From Phyllobacterium lublinensis (GTDB lineage: Bacteria > Pseudomonadota > Alphaproteobacteria > Rhizobiales > Rhizobiaceae), in the NCBI RefSeq assembly GCF_020164435.1, contig NZ_JAIUDQ010000004.1, forward strand, positions 124,001-188,000: a stretch of 64,000 nt of DNA. Reading direction: 5' to 3'. A model generated the notes under the pieces. That model was not told where the DNA came from. It was given only the letters and a program-made list of their open reading frames with translations, and did not search any database. The translations under genes and the position numbers were made by a program. Positions 10,119 through 18,914 of the stretch are shown piece after piece. Positions within the stretch are counted from its first letter, which is position 1. The number at the start of each line of letters is the position of its first letter.

Positions 10119-10868
10119 TCAAAACGCAGAGTCTTTTGCACCGAGGTATTTCCGCAACAGCACAGGTCCACTGTCAGACAGCAATTCCTCCGCGGGTCCC
10201 GACGCTGTTATTCGTCCGTTTTCGAGAAAGAAAAGCAGTGAAGGAAGGCGCAGGGCATCGTCCGGGTGATGCGTCACCATAACCACGGTCATGCTGGTAT
10301 CCCGCTGCAAATCACCGACCAGGTCGAGCATCTCATGCCGTAAAGCCGGACCGAGCGAAGCAAAAGCCTCATCAAGCAGCAGCACTGGCCGGTTGCGCAC
10401 CAGGGCCCTGGCGATTGCCACGCGCTGGCGTTCGCCCCCGGACAATGCGTCCGGCTTCCGTTTCTCCTTGCCGGCAAGACCAACCTTTCGGATGGCTTCG
10501 CCAATCGCGGTCCGGTCCGCCGTGGTCAATTTGAGATTGGGGCTGCGGCCAAGCCCGATATTGGAAGCAACATCGAGATGGGCGAAGAGATTATTGTCCT
10601 GAAAGACCATGGAGACTGGCCGCAGCGCTGGCGGCATTGTGGTGACGTCGACACCGTCGATCAGGATTCTGCCAGCCTTTGCCGTTTCAAAACCTGCAAT
10701 GAGATTAAGCAGTGTTGATTTACCCGAGCCGCTCGGGCCAATGATGGTGGCGGTCGTCGAAGCCTCGATCGAGAGATCGAAATGCATCGCCATGTCGTCA
10801 AAGTCGAAATCCACCGCATCCATCCGGATCGAGGCGCCTTGCCGCAAATCAGTGGAAGGCGCGATCAT
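10119..10868 (-). CDS. thiQ: Thiamine ABC transporter ATP-binding protein ThiQ
   Basis: Energises uptake of thiamine, TMP and TPP with ThiB and ThiP. It is 249 aa. Walker [10 protein letters not shown] is at 44-52, signature LSGGERQ at 142-148 and Walker B VLLLDEA at 162-168. The D-loop reads SLGPALR, as is usual for ThiQ rather than the SLDP of most ABC ATPases. The start at 10868 overlaps the thiP stop as ATGA, indicating translational coupling. It is the last gene of the riboswitch-controlled thiBPQ operon. Confidence 0.93.
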   Translation of the reverse strand: MIAPSTDLRQGASIRMDAVDFDFDDMAMHFDLSIEASTTATIIGPSGSGKSTLLNLIAGFETAKAGRILIDGVDVTTMPPALRPVSMVFQDNNLFAHLDVASNIGLGRSPNLKLTTADRTAIGEAIRKVGLAGKEKRKPDALSGGERQRVAIARALVRNRPVLLLDEAFASLGPALRHEMLDLVGDLQRDTSMTVVMVTHHPDDALRLPSLLFFLENGRITASGPAEELLSDSGPVLLRKYLGAKDSAF

Positions 10869-12484
10869 CGCCCATTCTCCAATCTGCTCGCACCTCTGTC
10901 GGCCACCATCATCAGCGCGAGGCAAAGCAAGCCGAGGACCAGGGCCAGGCCTGCAGCATCGTCCGTCCGATAGCTCCCCATGCGTTGCAGCAGCAGGTAT
11001 GGCAGGGTCTGGATCGTATTGTTCCCGAAAAGGGCGATGGTTCCCAGATCTCCCAAGGACAGGGCCATGGCAAAGGCAAAGGCAACCCCAAGCGGCCGCT
11101 TGAGCACGGGCCAGTCAATGAGCCGAAGCCGGCTCCACCCGGCAACACCGAGTTGCGCACAAAGCCGATTGTGCCGGCTTGCCGCCGTATCCCAGGACGG
11201 GCGCAGGATCCTGAAGGCAAAAGGCACGGCCATTGCCGCATTGACACTGATAACCATGATGGGCGCAAGGCTGAATGGGTCGACATAGTGACGTGAAAGA
11301 ATGAACCAGCCGGCACCAATCACGATAGGGGGGACGACCATGATGAGGCTCGCGCCGAGATCGAGCAAACGCTCGAAGATTCCCGGCGGAGCATGACGGC
11401 GTTTTGTGGCCAAATATTCCCTTGCCGTCACCAATGCGAGAGAAATGCCCAATGAGAGTGCAGCCGCACCCGCACCAAGGATCATGCTGGTCAAGATGGC
11501 CTTCCAGACAATGCGCTCACCGAGCAGGCGAGAGAGGTCGGCCGCAAGGCCTGACATCACGGTCCCGGCCATTGGCAATATGACAAACAATAGGCCGGCT
11601 ATTATCACCATGGCATGGAAGAACTTTTCACGGCGGGAAGGGTGGTCAAAACGCCGCCTTGCCGTGTGAAGGCTGAAGGCCTCTTCAGAAGGGCGTCCCG
11701 CCCGGCTGAGAAAAAGCAGTACGGCGATGGTCAGGCCCAGTTGCAGCAGGGTCAGTGCAACGGCCCGCGCAATATCGAAGTCAAAATGCAGCGACTGATA
11801 GATGGCAACTTCGAGCGTCGTGGCTCGTGGCCCGCCGCCGAGCGTCAGGACAATTGTAAAGGATGTTATGCACAACATGAAGATCAGGCTGGCGATACCC
11901 GCAAGGTTGCGCCGGATCACCGGCCATTCCAGGAGCCGGAACCGTGACCAACCGCCCATGCCTAATTGCGACGACAGCTTCCAATAGTCTTCCGGAATGG
12001 AATCGAGACCCGAGAGGATAAGCCGCGTGGCCAAAGGAAGGTTGAAAAAGACATGGGCGAGCAGGATGCCGGTCAGGCCGTAGATGTTGGGAATGACATC
12101 AAGGCCAGCACCCCTGAAAATGGCGGCGAGCAAGCCGTTTCGACCATAGATGCTGGTAATGCCGAGGACGGCAACCAGAGCCGGCAGAGCAAGCGGCAAG
12201 GCAAAGAAGCGAAGGATCATTGCACGCCCGGCGAAGACCGGATGCGCATGCAGCGCATGGGCAAGCGGGATGGCCAGGGCTACGGATAGCAACATGGACA
12301 GAAGCGCCTGCAAGAGCGTGAAACGTGCGACACGCCACAGATAGCTATCGAAGGCACCCAGTCCATCCATGCTCCCGTGCAAGGCCTCCACGGCAAGGCT
12401 GAGCAATGCGCCGCCAGCGATCACGGCCATCAAGGCGAGGGCAATTCCCCCCGCCAAAGGTTTGAGTGAACGGACGGCTGCCAC
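10865..12484 (-). CDS. thiP: Thiamine ABC transporter permease ThiP
   Basis: A 539-aa inner-membrane permease with about twelve hydrophobic segments. It is made of two fused halves, each with a BPD-transporter EAA-type loop ([18 protein letters not shown] and [17 protein letters not shown]). This double-permease architecture is characteristic of ThiP. It starts with GTG only 4 bp after the thiB stop and overlaps thiQ by ATGA, so the three genes form one operon. Confidence 0.93.
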   Translation of the reverse strand: MAAVRSLKPLAGGIALALMAVIAGGALLSLAVEALHGSMDGLGAFDSYLWRVARFTLLQALLSMLLSVALAIPLAHALHAHPVFAGRAMILRFFALPLALPALVAVLGITSIYGRNGLLAAIFRGAGLDVIPNIYGLTGILLAHVFFNLPLATRLILSGLDSIPEDYWKLSSQLGMGGWSRFRLLEWPVIRRNLAGIASLIFMLCITSFTIVLTLGGGPRATTLEVAIYQSLHFDFDIARAVALTLLQLGLTIAVLLFLSRAGRPSEEAFSLHTARRRFDHPSRREKFFHAMVIIAGLLFVILPMAGTVMSGLAADLSRLLGERIVWKAILTSMILGAGAAALSLGISLALVTAREYLATKRRHAPPGIFERLLDLGASLIMVVPPIVIGAGWFILSRHYVDPFSLAPIMVISVNAAMAVPFAFRILRPSWDTAASRHNRLCAQLGVAGWSRLRLIDWPVLKRPLGVAFAFAMALSLGDLGTIALFGNNTIQTLPYLLLQRMGSYRTDDAAGLALVLGLLCLALMMVADRGASRLENGR

Positions 12485-12488
12485 GGGG

Positions 12489-13505
12489 TTACAGGCTCAT
12501 TGCCGACAGCCACTCGTCGATCCATGCCTTGCGGTTCTTCGCCACTTCCTCAGGGGCGAAGATGAGAGTTTTCGCGGGCTTGACCAACGTGTCGAAAGCC
12601 GGATCAAGCGCTGCACTCGTCTTGGCGGCCGGGAACATCCAGTTGCTTTCCGGGATTGTGTCCTGAAAGGCCGGTTTGGTCATGAAGCTCAGAAACTGCG
12701 CGGAAAGCGGGTTCGTGGCGCCATTCGTCGTTTGCGCCGCGACCTCGACCTGCAAGTAATGACCCTCTGCAAAGGCGGCTGCCTTGTAGCGCTCCGTCTT
12801 TTCAGCGACGAGATGATAGGCAGGCGACGTCGTATAGGACAGAACCATCGGTGCCTCACCCTTGGTGAACAGGCCATAGGCCTCGGACCAGCCGGGCGTC
12901 ACGGTCAGGACGCGGTCCTTCAGCTTGCCCCATGCCTCACCGGCCTTGTCGCCGTAGACTGATTTCACCCACAGCAACAGGCCGAGACCGGGCGTCGAGG
13001 TGCGCGGATCCTCAATGACGATCTTCTGCTTGGGATCTGCTTCCACAAGGTCCTTCAGGCTTGCTGGCGGATTCTTCACCGTTTCGGAATCGTAGATCAC
13101 GGCGAAATAGCCGTAATCATAGGGGACGAAAGTATTGTCCGAGTAGCCGCCGGGAATGGTGATGCCGCTGGTATCGATGCCATGAGGTGCAAAGAGGCCA
13201 GTCTCGCTCGCTTCGTGGGTCAGGTTCGTATCAAGTCCCAAGACAACATCCGCCTTGGTGGATGCTCCCTCGAGCTTGAGGCGGTTGAGCAGCGCAACAC
13301 CGTCGGCAACGGCGACAAATTCGACGGTGCAATTGCATTGCGATTCAAATGCCTGCTTTACCTTCGGCCCAGGGCCCCATTCGGCCGTGAAACTCTCATA
13401 GGTATAGATCGTGAGCTTTCCGTCGGCCTTTGCCGGGGCAGCTGAAACGAGTGCAAGAGCACTCATCAGGATTGCAGAATTCATAAAAGTCTTGAGCAGC
13501 CGCAT
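12489..13505 (-). CDS. thiB: Thiamine-binding periplasmic protein ThiB
   Basis: A 338-aa periplasmic receptor for thiamine and its phosphates. It begins with a signal peptide ([20 protein letters not shown]... APAKADG, cleavage near residue 27). The mature part starts [18 protein letters not shown], the ThiB/TbpA signature. GGAGG stands just before the ATG. It is the first gene of thiBPQ, and a TPP riboswitch occupies its leader, so expression should fall when TPP is abundant. Confidence 0.94.
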   Translation of the reverse strand: MRLLKTFMNSAILMSALALVSAAPAKADGKLTIYTYESFTAEWGPGPKVKQAFESQCNCTVEFVAVADGVALLNRLKLEGASTKADVVLGLDTNLTHEASETGLFAPHGIDTSGITIPGGYSDNTFVPYDYGYFAVIYDSETVKNPPASLKDLVEADPKQKIVIEDPRTSTPGLGLLLWVKSVYGDKAGEAWGKLKDRVLTVTPGWSEAYGLFTKGEAPMVLSYTTSPAYHLVAEKTERYKAAAFAEGHYLQVEVAAQTTNGATNPLSAQFLSFMTKPAFQDTIPESNWMFPAAKTSAALDPAFDTLVKPAKTLIFAPEEVAKNRKAWIDEWLSAMSL

Positions 13506-13565
13506 CGGCGCCTCCTATCGTTGAAAACTCAAAAGGATTTGATGCGCCGGATATCCTGCCGCGTC

Positions 13566-13662
13566 TAATCCCTCCGCCGGTACAAACCGGATCAGGTTCC
13601 GCGGGTTGGCAGGATTTCTCCCAATGCCTCTCAGCTCGTTCTCGCGAACAGCACCCCGTTAG
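13566..13662 (-). promoter_or_regulatory. TPP riboswitch (THI element) upstream of thiB
   Basis: Read on the minus strand, the leader contains the hallmark TPP aptamer blocks in order: GGGGTGC, GCTGAGAGG, the ACCCG/GAACCTGATC core, then GGTT...TACCGGCG followed by AGGGA. The aptamer ends about 60 nt before the thiB ATG. Because thiB has a strong Shine-Dalgarno, and no U-tract terminator is obvious between the aptamer and the start, control by masking the ribosome-binding site is the likely mode. A plausible promoter (TTGTGC, then CTAAAT) lies just upstream. Confidence 0.95.
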
Positions 13663-13906
13663 AGCATTGCAAACATTTAGAGGCAAAGCCCTGGCTGCAC
13701 AAGCATTTCCCTCGATATACAGCTTTCTCTTCGCCACGCCCGCTTTTGCGTCTGGCCATTGAATGGTTGGGAAGACGGGCGGTCGTCGAAGCGCGTCTTT
13801 GGGGTAGTGATGGTGCGATCCGAAGACCGCCCGTCCGGCGACTTTTGATCGTGCCCGTTCCGCTTGGGGGGCTTCGGCGGATGCGGTTATCCCGTGCGGA
13901 TAACCA
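13663..13906. other. Non-coding stretch with two inverted repeats
   Basis: No gene is supported here. An 11-bp perfect inverted repeat GACGGGCGGTC / GACCGCCCGTC lies at 13774-13784 and 13825-13835. An 8-bp hairpin GGTTATCC / GGATAACC lies at 13885-13905, directly beyond the stop of the small minus-strand ORF. Neither has a T-run. I could not match the region to RNase P, tmRNA, SRP or 6S RNA signatures. Confidence 0.45.
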
Positions 13907-14080
13907 TCACTGCCAACGCCCCTTAAAGTGCTCGTCCAGCACGCGCCGGTCGTAGTACCGGCAGGGGAACCCTTGGACGCAACTTCCCCGGACAGCAGGT
14001 GCGTCACCCGCCATCGGAGGCGCCGGTCCTTCTCCCACTTCGAACGGCTCCGGAAGCAGTTCCCACGGGAAGGACGGCAA
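13907..14080 (-). CDS. Possible small protein of 57 aa (or gene remnant), unknown function
   Basis: The minus-strand frame reads LPSFPWELLPEPFEVGEG, continues PPMAGDAPAVRGSCVQGFPC, and ends RYYDRRVLDEHFKGRWQ before TGA. The composition (Pro/Trp-rich N terminus, paired Cys at about 34 and 40, charged C terminus) looks like a genuine protein rather than an antisense shadow. A hairpin follows the stop at once. The only in-frame start is a TTG at 14080 without a convincing Shine-Dalgarno; an in-frame TGA lies 12 codons further up. It is either a short non-ATG gene or the C-terminal remnant of a larger one. I do not recognise the family. Confidence 0.45.
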   Translation of the reverse strand: MPSFPWELLPEPFEVGEGPAPPMAGDAPAVRGSCVQGFPCRYYDRRVLDEHFKGRWQ

Positions 14081-14510
14081 TGAGCATAAGCGAGGTTCGG
14101 AGGGCGTGGATAAGTTTCAGGAGATTTTTTTGCAAAGGCGCCGTGCGGGATGACCAGCCGTTATCCTGACACCGGTGGAGGATTCCGGGGAGCCAGCAAC
14201 CCCCCCCACATCCCTCATGGCGAGCTTCCTGAGCCCGTCGAAGGGCGAACCACGCACAGCGCCAAGGCCAGCTCAAGTGGCTCTTCATCTTGCAGATCAT
14301 AATCAGCGCAACAACCGCATCAATATGAACGAGCAGGATATGAATAAGTGCTGTGGATATGTCCGATTTGGATAATGATCCGACGAATAAATATTATAAT
14401 ATTCTTATGCCTTGGCGTCATCTGCCAACTCGAACACTGATTTCAATCTCGCTACTGCTGACGACCGCAACCATTCAGTCGTAACCTGGGTTTATGCGAA
14501 AGGATCAACA
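14081..14510. other. Spacer with a repeat-like segment and an AT-rich palindrome
   Basis: No gene supported. At 14210-14250 there is a sequence containing GAGCCCGTCGAAGGGC, whose reverse complement (CTTCGACGGGCTCAGGAAG) resembles interspersed intergenic repeats common in alphaproteobacteria. The 14-bp perfect palindrome AATATTATAATATT at 14390-14403 lies about 110 bp before the next gene and is probably promoter-proximal. Confidence 0.4.
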
Positions 14511-14708
14511 ATGTTTCGTGGTCGGAATTTTCAGTATTCCACGGTCAGGCTGCAAACAAACGCTTCTCTGAAAACACCCGAGCAGGGTCCCCTTCTGCTG
14601 CGCAGCAAGCAACAGAGGCTGTTTGCGGCAACATATCCAAGTCTTGTTCTTGCCATCGGCGTCGCGGCCGCCGCCATTGCCGTGATGATTCTTGGAATGC
14701 TGGGATAA
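14511..14708 (+). CDS. Small single-pass membrane protein, unknown
   Basis: A 65-aa protein beginning MFRGRNFQYSTVRLQTN, with a hydrophilic N-terminal half and one C-terminal transmembrane segment (YPSLVLAIGVAAAAIAVMIL, about residues 41-60). AAAGGA sits 7 bp before the ATG at 14511, which decides this start over the longer open frame from 14412. No family recognised. It is followed 54 bp later by thiamine pyrophosphokinase, possibly co-transcribed. Confidence 0.6.
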   Translation: MFRGRNFQYSTVRLQTNASLKTPEQGPLLLRSKQQRLFAATYPSLVLAIGVAAAAIAVMILGMLG

Positions 14709-14762
14709 CGCAATCTGGCGTCACCGCTTTGCGGCTGAGCACACCCATGCTATGGCCGCGTC

Positions 14763-15398
14763 ATGAGCAAATTCGTTATTCTTCTAGGTGGAACTGTTCA
14801 CGTCACGGATCGCCTCCGGCAACAAGTCGCCGGGGCGCGGGTTCTTGCGGCCGATGGCGGAATAGCCCATGCGGACGCACTGGGCCTCAAACCCGAGCTT
14901 TGGCTCGGTGATTTCGACTCGACCTCGCGTGAACTGGACGAGAAGTACGCGGACGTGCCGCGCTCGGTTTTTCCTGCCGCCAAGGACATGACCGATGGAG
15001 AGCTTGCGCTAAGCGAAGCCTATGAGCGCGGAGCGACCGAGGTTGTTTTGTGCGGAGCGTTCGGTGGCGACCGCACCGACCACACGCTGCTGCACCTGAC
15101 AATGGCGACGGCCAATGCCGCAAAAGGGCGAAAGCTGATATTGTCCAGTGGCACCGAAGAGGCCCACCCCCTGGTTGCCGGCAGTTACAGCTTCGATTTT
15201 GCCGACGGGACCCTTTTCAGCATCGTTGCATTTTCGCAATTGTCGGGTCTTTTTATTGAAGGTGCGCGCTGGCCGTTGAAAAATATGGAACTTTCTTTCG
15301 GTTCATCGCTTACTGTATCGAATGCCGTGTGTGGAAATCTCCACGTATCGCTCCATTCGGGTGAAGCAATCCTCATTGCCGCACCGCAAGTTGCGTGA
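14763..15398 (+). CDS. Thiamine pyrophosphokinase (thiamine diphosphokinase)
   Basis: Converts thiamine to TPP by pyrophosphoryl transfer from ATP; cytoplasmic. The 211-aa protein shows the N-terminal catalytic fold with LAADGGIAHADALG, the Asp pair in WLGDFDS, and the GAFGGDRTDHTLLH motif that binds nucleotide and metal. The C-terminal beta domain ends SLHSGEAILIAAPQVA. Lying near thiBPQ, it completes a salvage route: import by ThiBPQ, then activation here, with the product TPP feeding back on the riboswitch. Confidence 0.92.
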   Translation: MSKFVILLGGTVHVTDRLRQQVAGARVLAADGGIAHADALGLKPELWLGDFDSTSRELDEKYADVPRSVFPAAKDMTDGELALSEAYERGATEVVLCGAFGGDRTDHTLLHLTMATANAAKGRKLILSSGTEEAHPLVAGSYSFDFADGTLFSIVAFSQLSGLFIEGARWPLKNMELSFGSSLTVSNAVCGNLHVSLHSGEAILIAAPQVA

Positions 15399-15491
15399 CG
15401 CTTGTAAAACGAAGCGGATGATGTAATTCTCGCGGTACAGCATTGGGGACGCAAGCTGGTGAGTTTTGTTCTGAAACGGGAGAGGTCTTCC

Positions 15492-15776
15492 ATGTTGAAA
15501 AGTCTATCTACAATAGCAGTCGCGGGGCTTTTGGCTTTATCGGTGGCCGGTTGTACAACGAATGATCAGCGCGTTGCTGGTTATGGCGTCGGCGGTGCTG
15601 CCTTGGGTGCATTGGCCGGTGGTGCTATTGACGGAGGCAGAGGTGCTCTGGCGGGTGCTGCGATCGGTGGTGCCGGTGGTGCCCTCGTTGGCGCCGCAAC
15701 CAATCCTCCTCGCTCCAGCGGCTACTGCACCTACCAAAATCGCTATGGCGAGCGTTACAGGGCTCCTTGCCGGTAA
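15492..15776 (+). CDS. Glycine-zipper lipoprotein (copy 1)
   Basis: A 94-aa outer-membrane-type lipoprotein. The signal peptide ends in the lipobox VAGC (Cys21). Two glycine-zipper stretches follow (GVGGAALGALAGGAIDGG and ALAGAAIGGAGGALVGA), then a short C-terminal motif YCTYQNRYGERYRAPCR with two Cys. It resembles the Rickettsia 17-kDa antigen/OsmB-like group. GAGAGG stands upstream of the ATG. It is paralogous to the next gene. Confidence 0.83.
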   Translation: MLKSLSTIAVAGLLALSVAGCTTNDQRVAGYGVGGAALGALAGGAIDGGRGALAGAAIGGAGGALVGAATNPPRSSGYCTYQNRYGERYRAPCR

Positions 15777-15800
15777 CCAGTCCAATTGCAAATTTATTGC

Positions 15801-15833
15801 AGAACAGGCCGGACATTCCGGCCTGTTCTTTTT
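15801..15833 (+). terminator. Terminator of glycine-zipper lipoprotein 1
   Basis: AGAACAGGCCGGA pairs perfectly with TCCGGCCTGTTCT over 13 bp with a 3-nt loop, followed by a T-run. Confidence 0.9.
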
Positions 15834-15921
15834 GTGTGATCAGGCAAACGGAAGCAATCTTTCTTCTGCCGCATTAGGAAAGCAGGATCGCGCCGCACTA
15901 CTATGATTGAGAGGATTCAAT

Positions 15922-16272
15922 ATGAGATTTCGTCTTGCCGCCGTAGCGGTTTCAGCGCTTCTGGCAGTATCTGTCGCCGGTTGCGCCACAAGTGAGCAGA
16001 ATCAACGTGCCGGGACGGGCGCTTTGATTGGCGGCGGCGTCGGTGCGCTTGCCGGGCAGGCGCTGGGTCGCGATACGAAGAGCACGATTGTCGGTGCTGC
16101 CGGCGGCGCGTTGCTTGGCGCTGCAGTGGGCACCGCGACGACACCGCGTGGACAGACCGAGAATCTTTGCCGTTACCAGCGTCGTGATGGCTCGATCTAT
16201 ACCGCGCCTTGCGAAGGCAATGGCGGCGGTGCTTATGGGCCTGGCTATAGCGGCGGCGGTGGCGGCTACTAA
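15922..16272 (+). CDS. Glycine-zipper lipoprotein (copy 2)
   Basis: A 116-aa paralogue of the preceding gene. It has the same signal peptide style with lipobox VAGC (Cys21), glycine zippers (ALIGGGVGALAGQALG and IVGAAGGALLGAAVG) and the matching C-terminal motif CRYQRRDGSIYTAPCEG. It then adds a Gly/Tyr-rich tail ending SGGGGGY. GAGAGGA is 7 bp before the ATG at 15922. The two copies and their near-identical terminators point to tandem duplication. Confidence 0.83.
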   Translation: MRFRLAAVAVSALLAVSVAGCATSEQNQRAGTGALIGGGVGALAGQALGRDTKSTIVGAAGGALLGAAVGTATTPRGQTENLCRYQRRDGSIYTAPCEGNGGGAYGPGYSGGGGGY

Positions 16273-16295
16273 CAACGGCTTTCAGCAGGTGAAAT

Positions 16296-16326
16296 GAAAC
16301 AGGCCGGAATTTCCGGCCTGTTTCAT
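16296..16326 (+). terminator. Terminator of glycine-zipper lipoprotein 2
   Basis: A near-perfect palindrome GAAACAGGCCGGA / TCCGGCCTGTTTC of 13 bp followed by a short T-rich tail. Its core (ACAGGCCGGA...TCCGGCCTGT) is the same as in the terminator at 15801. Confidence 0.8.
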
Positions 16327-16419
16327 TTGACAGCGGCGATATTCTCGCCGACAAGGCCACGTCCGGTGGCGTAACCGGGCGCAGATTATTACTCTTCGTT
16401 TCCGGAACTCTATATTTCC

Positions 16420-18237
16420 ATGGCTCCACCCCTTCTTCGCCTTGACCAGATTGCCCTGACATTTGGCGGTACGCCGCTCTTGAGCGATGCAGCCATTTCC
16501 GTCAGCGAGGGCGACCGCATTGCGCTCGTCGGTCGTAACGGATCGGGAAAATCCACGCTTTTGAAAATTGCAGCCGGATTCGTGACGCCAACTGACGGGG
16601 AAGTGTTCAAGCACCCCGGCGTAACAGTACGCTACCTGGCGCAAGCACCCGACATGGATGGTTTCCGCAATGTGCGCGAGTACGTCGAGGCGGGGCTCGG
16701 GCCGGCGGACGATCGCTACCGGGTCAGCTATCTGCTCGAGCATCTCGGCCTGACCGGCGAAGAAGAACCCGACACTCTTTCCGGCGGTGAGACGCGCCGG
16801 GCGGCGCTGGCCAAGGTTCTCGCACCTCAACCCGACATCCTGCTGCTTGACGAGCCGACGAACCACCTCGATCTGACGACAATCGAGTGGCTGGAAGGTG
16901 AACTGCGCCAGATCCGCTCCGCCATCGTGGTGATCTCGCATGACCGGCGGTTTCTCGAGAATGTCAGCCGTTCGACGATATGGCTCGACCGCGGAGTCAC
17001 CAAGCGCCTGGATCAGGGGTTTGGCGCCTTCGAGGAGTGGCGCGACAAGGTTCTTGAAGAAGAAGAGCGCGACCTTCACAAGCTCGGACGCCAGATCGTG
17101 CGCGAGGAACATTGGCTGCGCTATGGTGTAACGGCGCGGCGCAAGCGCAATATGCGCCGGCTGGGCGAGTTGCAGTCAATGCGCAGCGAATTCCGCAACC
17201 ATCGCGGCGCTCAGGGCAAGGCGGTGCTGAAGGCCAGCGATGCAAGGGAATCCGGCAAGCTGGTGATCGAAGCCGAACACCTCGTCAAGGCCTATGACGG
17301 CCGGGTGCTCGTTGACGATTTCTCCACACGGATCCAACGTGGAAACTGCGTCGGTTTCGTCGGTCCGAACGGTGCGGGAAAAACGACGCTCTTGTCGATG
17401 CTGACCGGGCTGCTCGCACCGGACAGCGGTCTTGTCAAGCTTGGCACAAACCTCGAGATCGCCATCCTTGACCAAAGGCGCGATAGCCTCAACCCCGAGC
17501 AGACGCTGTCGGATTACCTGACGGACGGGCGCGGCGAGAACGTCATCGTCAACGGGGAGCAGCGTCATGTCGCTTCCTATATGAAGGATTTCCTCTTCCA
17601 GCCCGAACAATTACGAACGCCGATCCGCGAACTCTCCGGTGGTGAAAGGGCGCGCTTGATGCTGGCCCGGGTTCTGGCTCGGCCCGCCAATCTTCTTGTC
17701 CTCGACGAGCCGACCAATGACCTTGATATGGAAACGCTCGATCTCCTGCAGGAACTGGTGGCGGGCTTTGCTGGTACAGTGTTGCTGGTCAGCCATGATC
17801 GCGATTTCCTTGACCGGACAGTGACATCGGTCATCGCGCCGGAAGGCAATGGACGCTGGCTCGAATATGCCGGCGGCTATACGGACATGCTGGCGCAGCG
17901 CAAGGAAGCACTGGCGACGCGCAAGGATTTGAAGTCAGGCAAGACACAGGCGGCGGCCGGCACCGTGACCGGGAAAACGAGCGTACAGCGCGAGGAGAAA
18001 CGCAAGCTTTCCTACAAGCAGAAATTCGCGCTTGAAACCCTTCCGGCCAAAATCGAACAATTGCACACCGAGATCGCAGCGCTCGAGGCAAAGCTTGCAG
18101 ATCCGGAGCTGTTTACGAAGAATGCCGCGCTGTTCAACAAGACGGTCGCGGATATTGGCAAGAAGCGACACAGTCTCGAGACTTTCGAGCACGAATGGCT
18201 TGAGCTGGAAATGCTGCGCGAGGAAATCGAGGGCTAA
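16420..18237 (+). CDS. ABC-F family ATP-binding protein (Uup-like)
   Basis: A 605-aa soluble protein with two ABC domains and no transmembrane segments. Walker A motifs are GRNGSGKST (near residue 39) and GPNGAGKTT (near 319). Signature motifs are LSGGETRRAALAKVL and LSGGERARLMLARVL, each followed by LLLDEPTNHLD or LVLDEPTNDLD. An Arg/Lys-rich linker joins the domains, and a C-terminal coiled coil (about 540-605) is Uup-like. ABC-F proteins act on ribosomes or branched nucleic acids rather than in transport. It converges on zapA, with 18 bp between stops. Confidence 0.92.
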   Translation: MAPPLLRLDQIALTFGGTPLLSDAAISVSEGDRIALVGRNGSGKSTLLKIAAGFVTPTDGEVFKHPGVTVRYLAQAPDMDGFRNVREYVEAGLGPADDRYRVSYLLEHLGLTGEEEPDTLSGGETRRAALAKVLAPQPDILLLDEPTNHLDLTTIEWLEGELRQIRSAIVVISHDRRFLENVSRSTIWLDRGVTKRLDQGFGAFEEWRDKVLEEEERDLHKLGRQIVREEHWLRYGVTARRKRNMRRLGELQSMRSEFRNHRGAQGKAVLKASDARESGKLVIEAEHLVKAYDGRVLVDDFSTRIQRGNCVGFVGPNGAGKTTLLSMLTGLLAPDSGLVKLGTNLEIAILDQRRDSLNPEQTLSDYLTDGRGENVIVNGEQRHVASYMKDFLFQPEQLRTPIRELSGGERARLMLARVLARPANLLVLDEPTNDLDMETLDLLQELVAGFAGTVLLVSHDRDFLDRTVTSVIAPEGNGRWLEYAGGYTDMLAQRKEALATRKDLKSGKTQAAAGTVTGKTSVQREEKRKLSYKQKFALETLPAKIEQLHTEIAALEAKLADPELFTKNAALFNKTVADIGKKRHSLETFEHEWLELEMLREEIEG

Positions 18238-18255
18238 CACCACCCCCAAATGGTG

Positions 18256-18621
18256 CTAGTTCGTCTTTGGCGCGAGCTTGGTCGCAAGCGACTCAATGCG
18301 GGTTGTCACCTCCGAAAGGACGCCGGTTATCGCGGCGTCGTTCTTGTCTGCCTTCGCCAAGGCTTCGTCACGGCTCTTGCGCAACGCATCTGCTTCGTTT
18401 TCCAGGCCCTTGAGCCGCATCTGCAGTTCGTTGAGTTCATCCATGACCATGATACCGGCCATGACCGTCAGGCGCAGGTCGCCAATCTCGCCGAAAGACG
18501 ACTTGAGATGGGTAACGTAGCGGTCGAAGCGCTCGGCGAGACCGGTCAGATGCTGTTCCTGGCCTTCGTCGCAGGCCATTCTGTAGGCTTTGCCATCAAT
18601 GGTAACGGTTACAGTGGCCAT
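18256..18621 (-). CDS. zapA: Cell division protein ZapA
   Basis: A 121-aa protein beginning MATVTVTIDGKAYRMACDEG, the ZapA N-terminal domain. A long C-terminal coiled coil (about 60-110) forms the tetramer. ZapA cross-links FtsZ filaments at the division ring. It lies 20 bp downstream of the DUF4164 gene on the same strand, the common rhizobial pairing. Unlike many proteobacteria, no 5-formyltetrahydrofolate cyclo-ligase or 6S RNA gene follows, because the ABC-F gene abuts. Confidence 0.9.
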   Translation of the reverse strand: MATVTVTIDGKAYRMACDEGQEQHLTGLAERFDRYVTHLKSSFGEIGDLRLTVMAGIMVMDELNELQMRLKGLENEADALRKSRDEALAKADKNDAAITGVLSEVTTRIESLATKLAPKTN

Positions 18622-18641
18622 GTCTTGTCTCTTTCCAGCTT

Positions 18642-18914
18642 CTATCGATCAAGCACGGTGCGGATGGATTCCATCGCGGCGACGAGACGGCGCGATACCT
18701 CCTTGTTCGCCGCTTCCAGACGTTCGGCCCGTCCTTCCGACGCATCGAGCTCCTGGGCCAGCTTGCGCCGGTCCATATTCATGCGCTGGACCTCTTCCTC
18801 GGCTTCGGCAAAATCGCCCTCATGTTCCAGGCGCATTTCAACCGCATCCTCAAGGAGGGCCAGTGCTTTTCCCAATCTTTCCAGAACCTGTTTGAGGGTG
18901 GCTTCCGATGCCAT
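18642..18914 (-). CDS. DUF4164 coiled-coil protein
   Basis: A small, almost entirely alpha-helical protein of 90 aa from the ATG at 18914 (MASEATLKQVLERLGKALAL); a start two codons earlier is possible. The sequence is heptad-rich (EDAVEMRLEHEGDFAEAEEE). It lies immediately upstream of zapA and is likely co-transcribed, which suggests a role connected with division, as an inference from context only. Confidence 0.82.
   Translation of the reverse strand: MASEATLKQVLERLGKALALLEDAVEMRLEHEGDFAEAEEEVQRMNMDRRKLAQELDASEGRAERLEAANKEVSRRLVAAMESIRTVLDR

Noticed and set aside
13740..14080. Hairpin-rich region considered as RNase P RNA, tmRNA, SRP RNA or 6S RNA
   Set aside because: None of the conserved cores (for example GAGGAAAGTCCGG of RNase P, or an alanine-rich tag reading frame for tmRNA) is present on either strand, and part of it reads as a small protein instead.
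14004..14300. 98-codon minus-strand ORF overlapping the 57-codon candidate
   Set aside because: Composition is irregular (many Trp/Arg/Cys) and it runs through a repeat-like segment; the other frame looks more protein-like.
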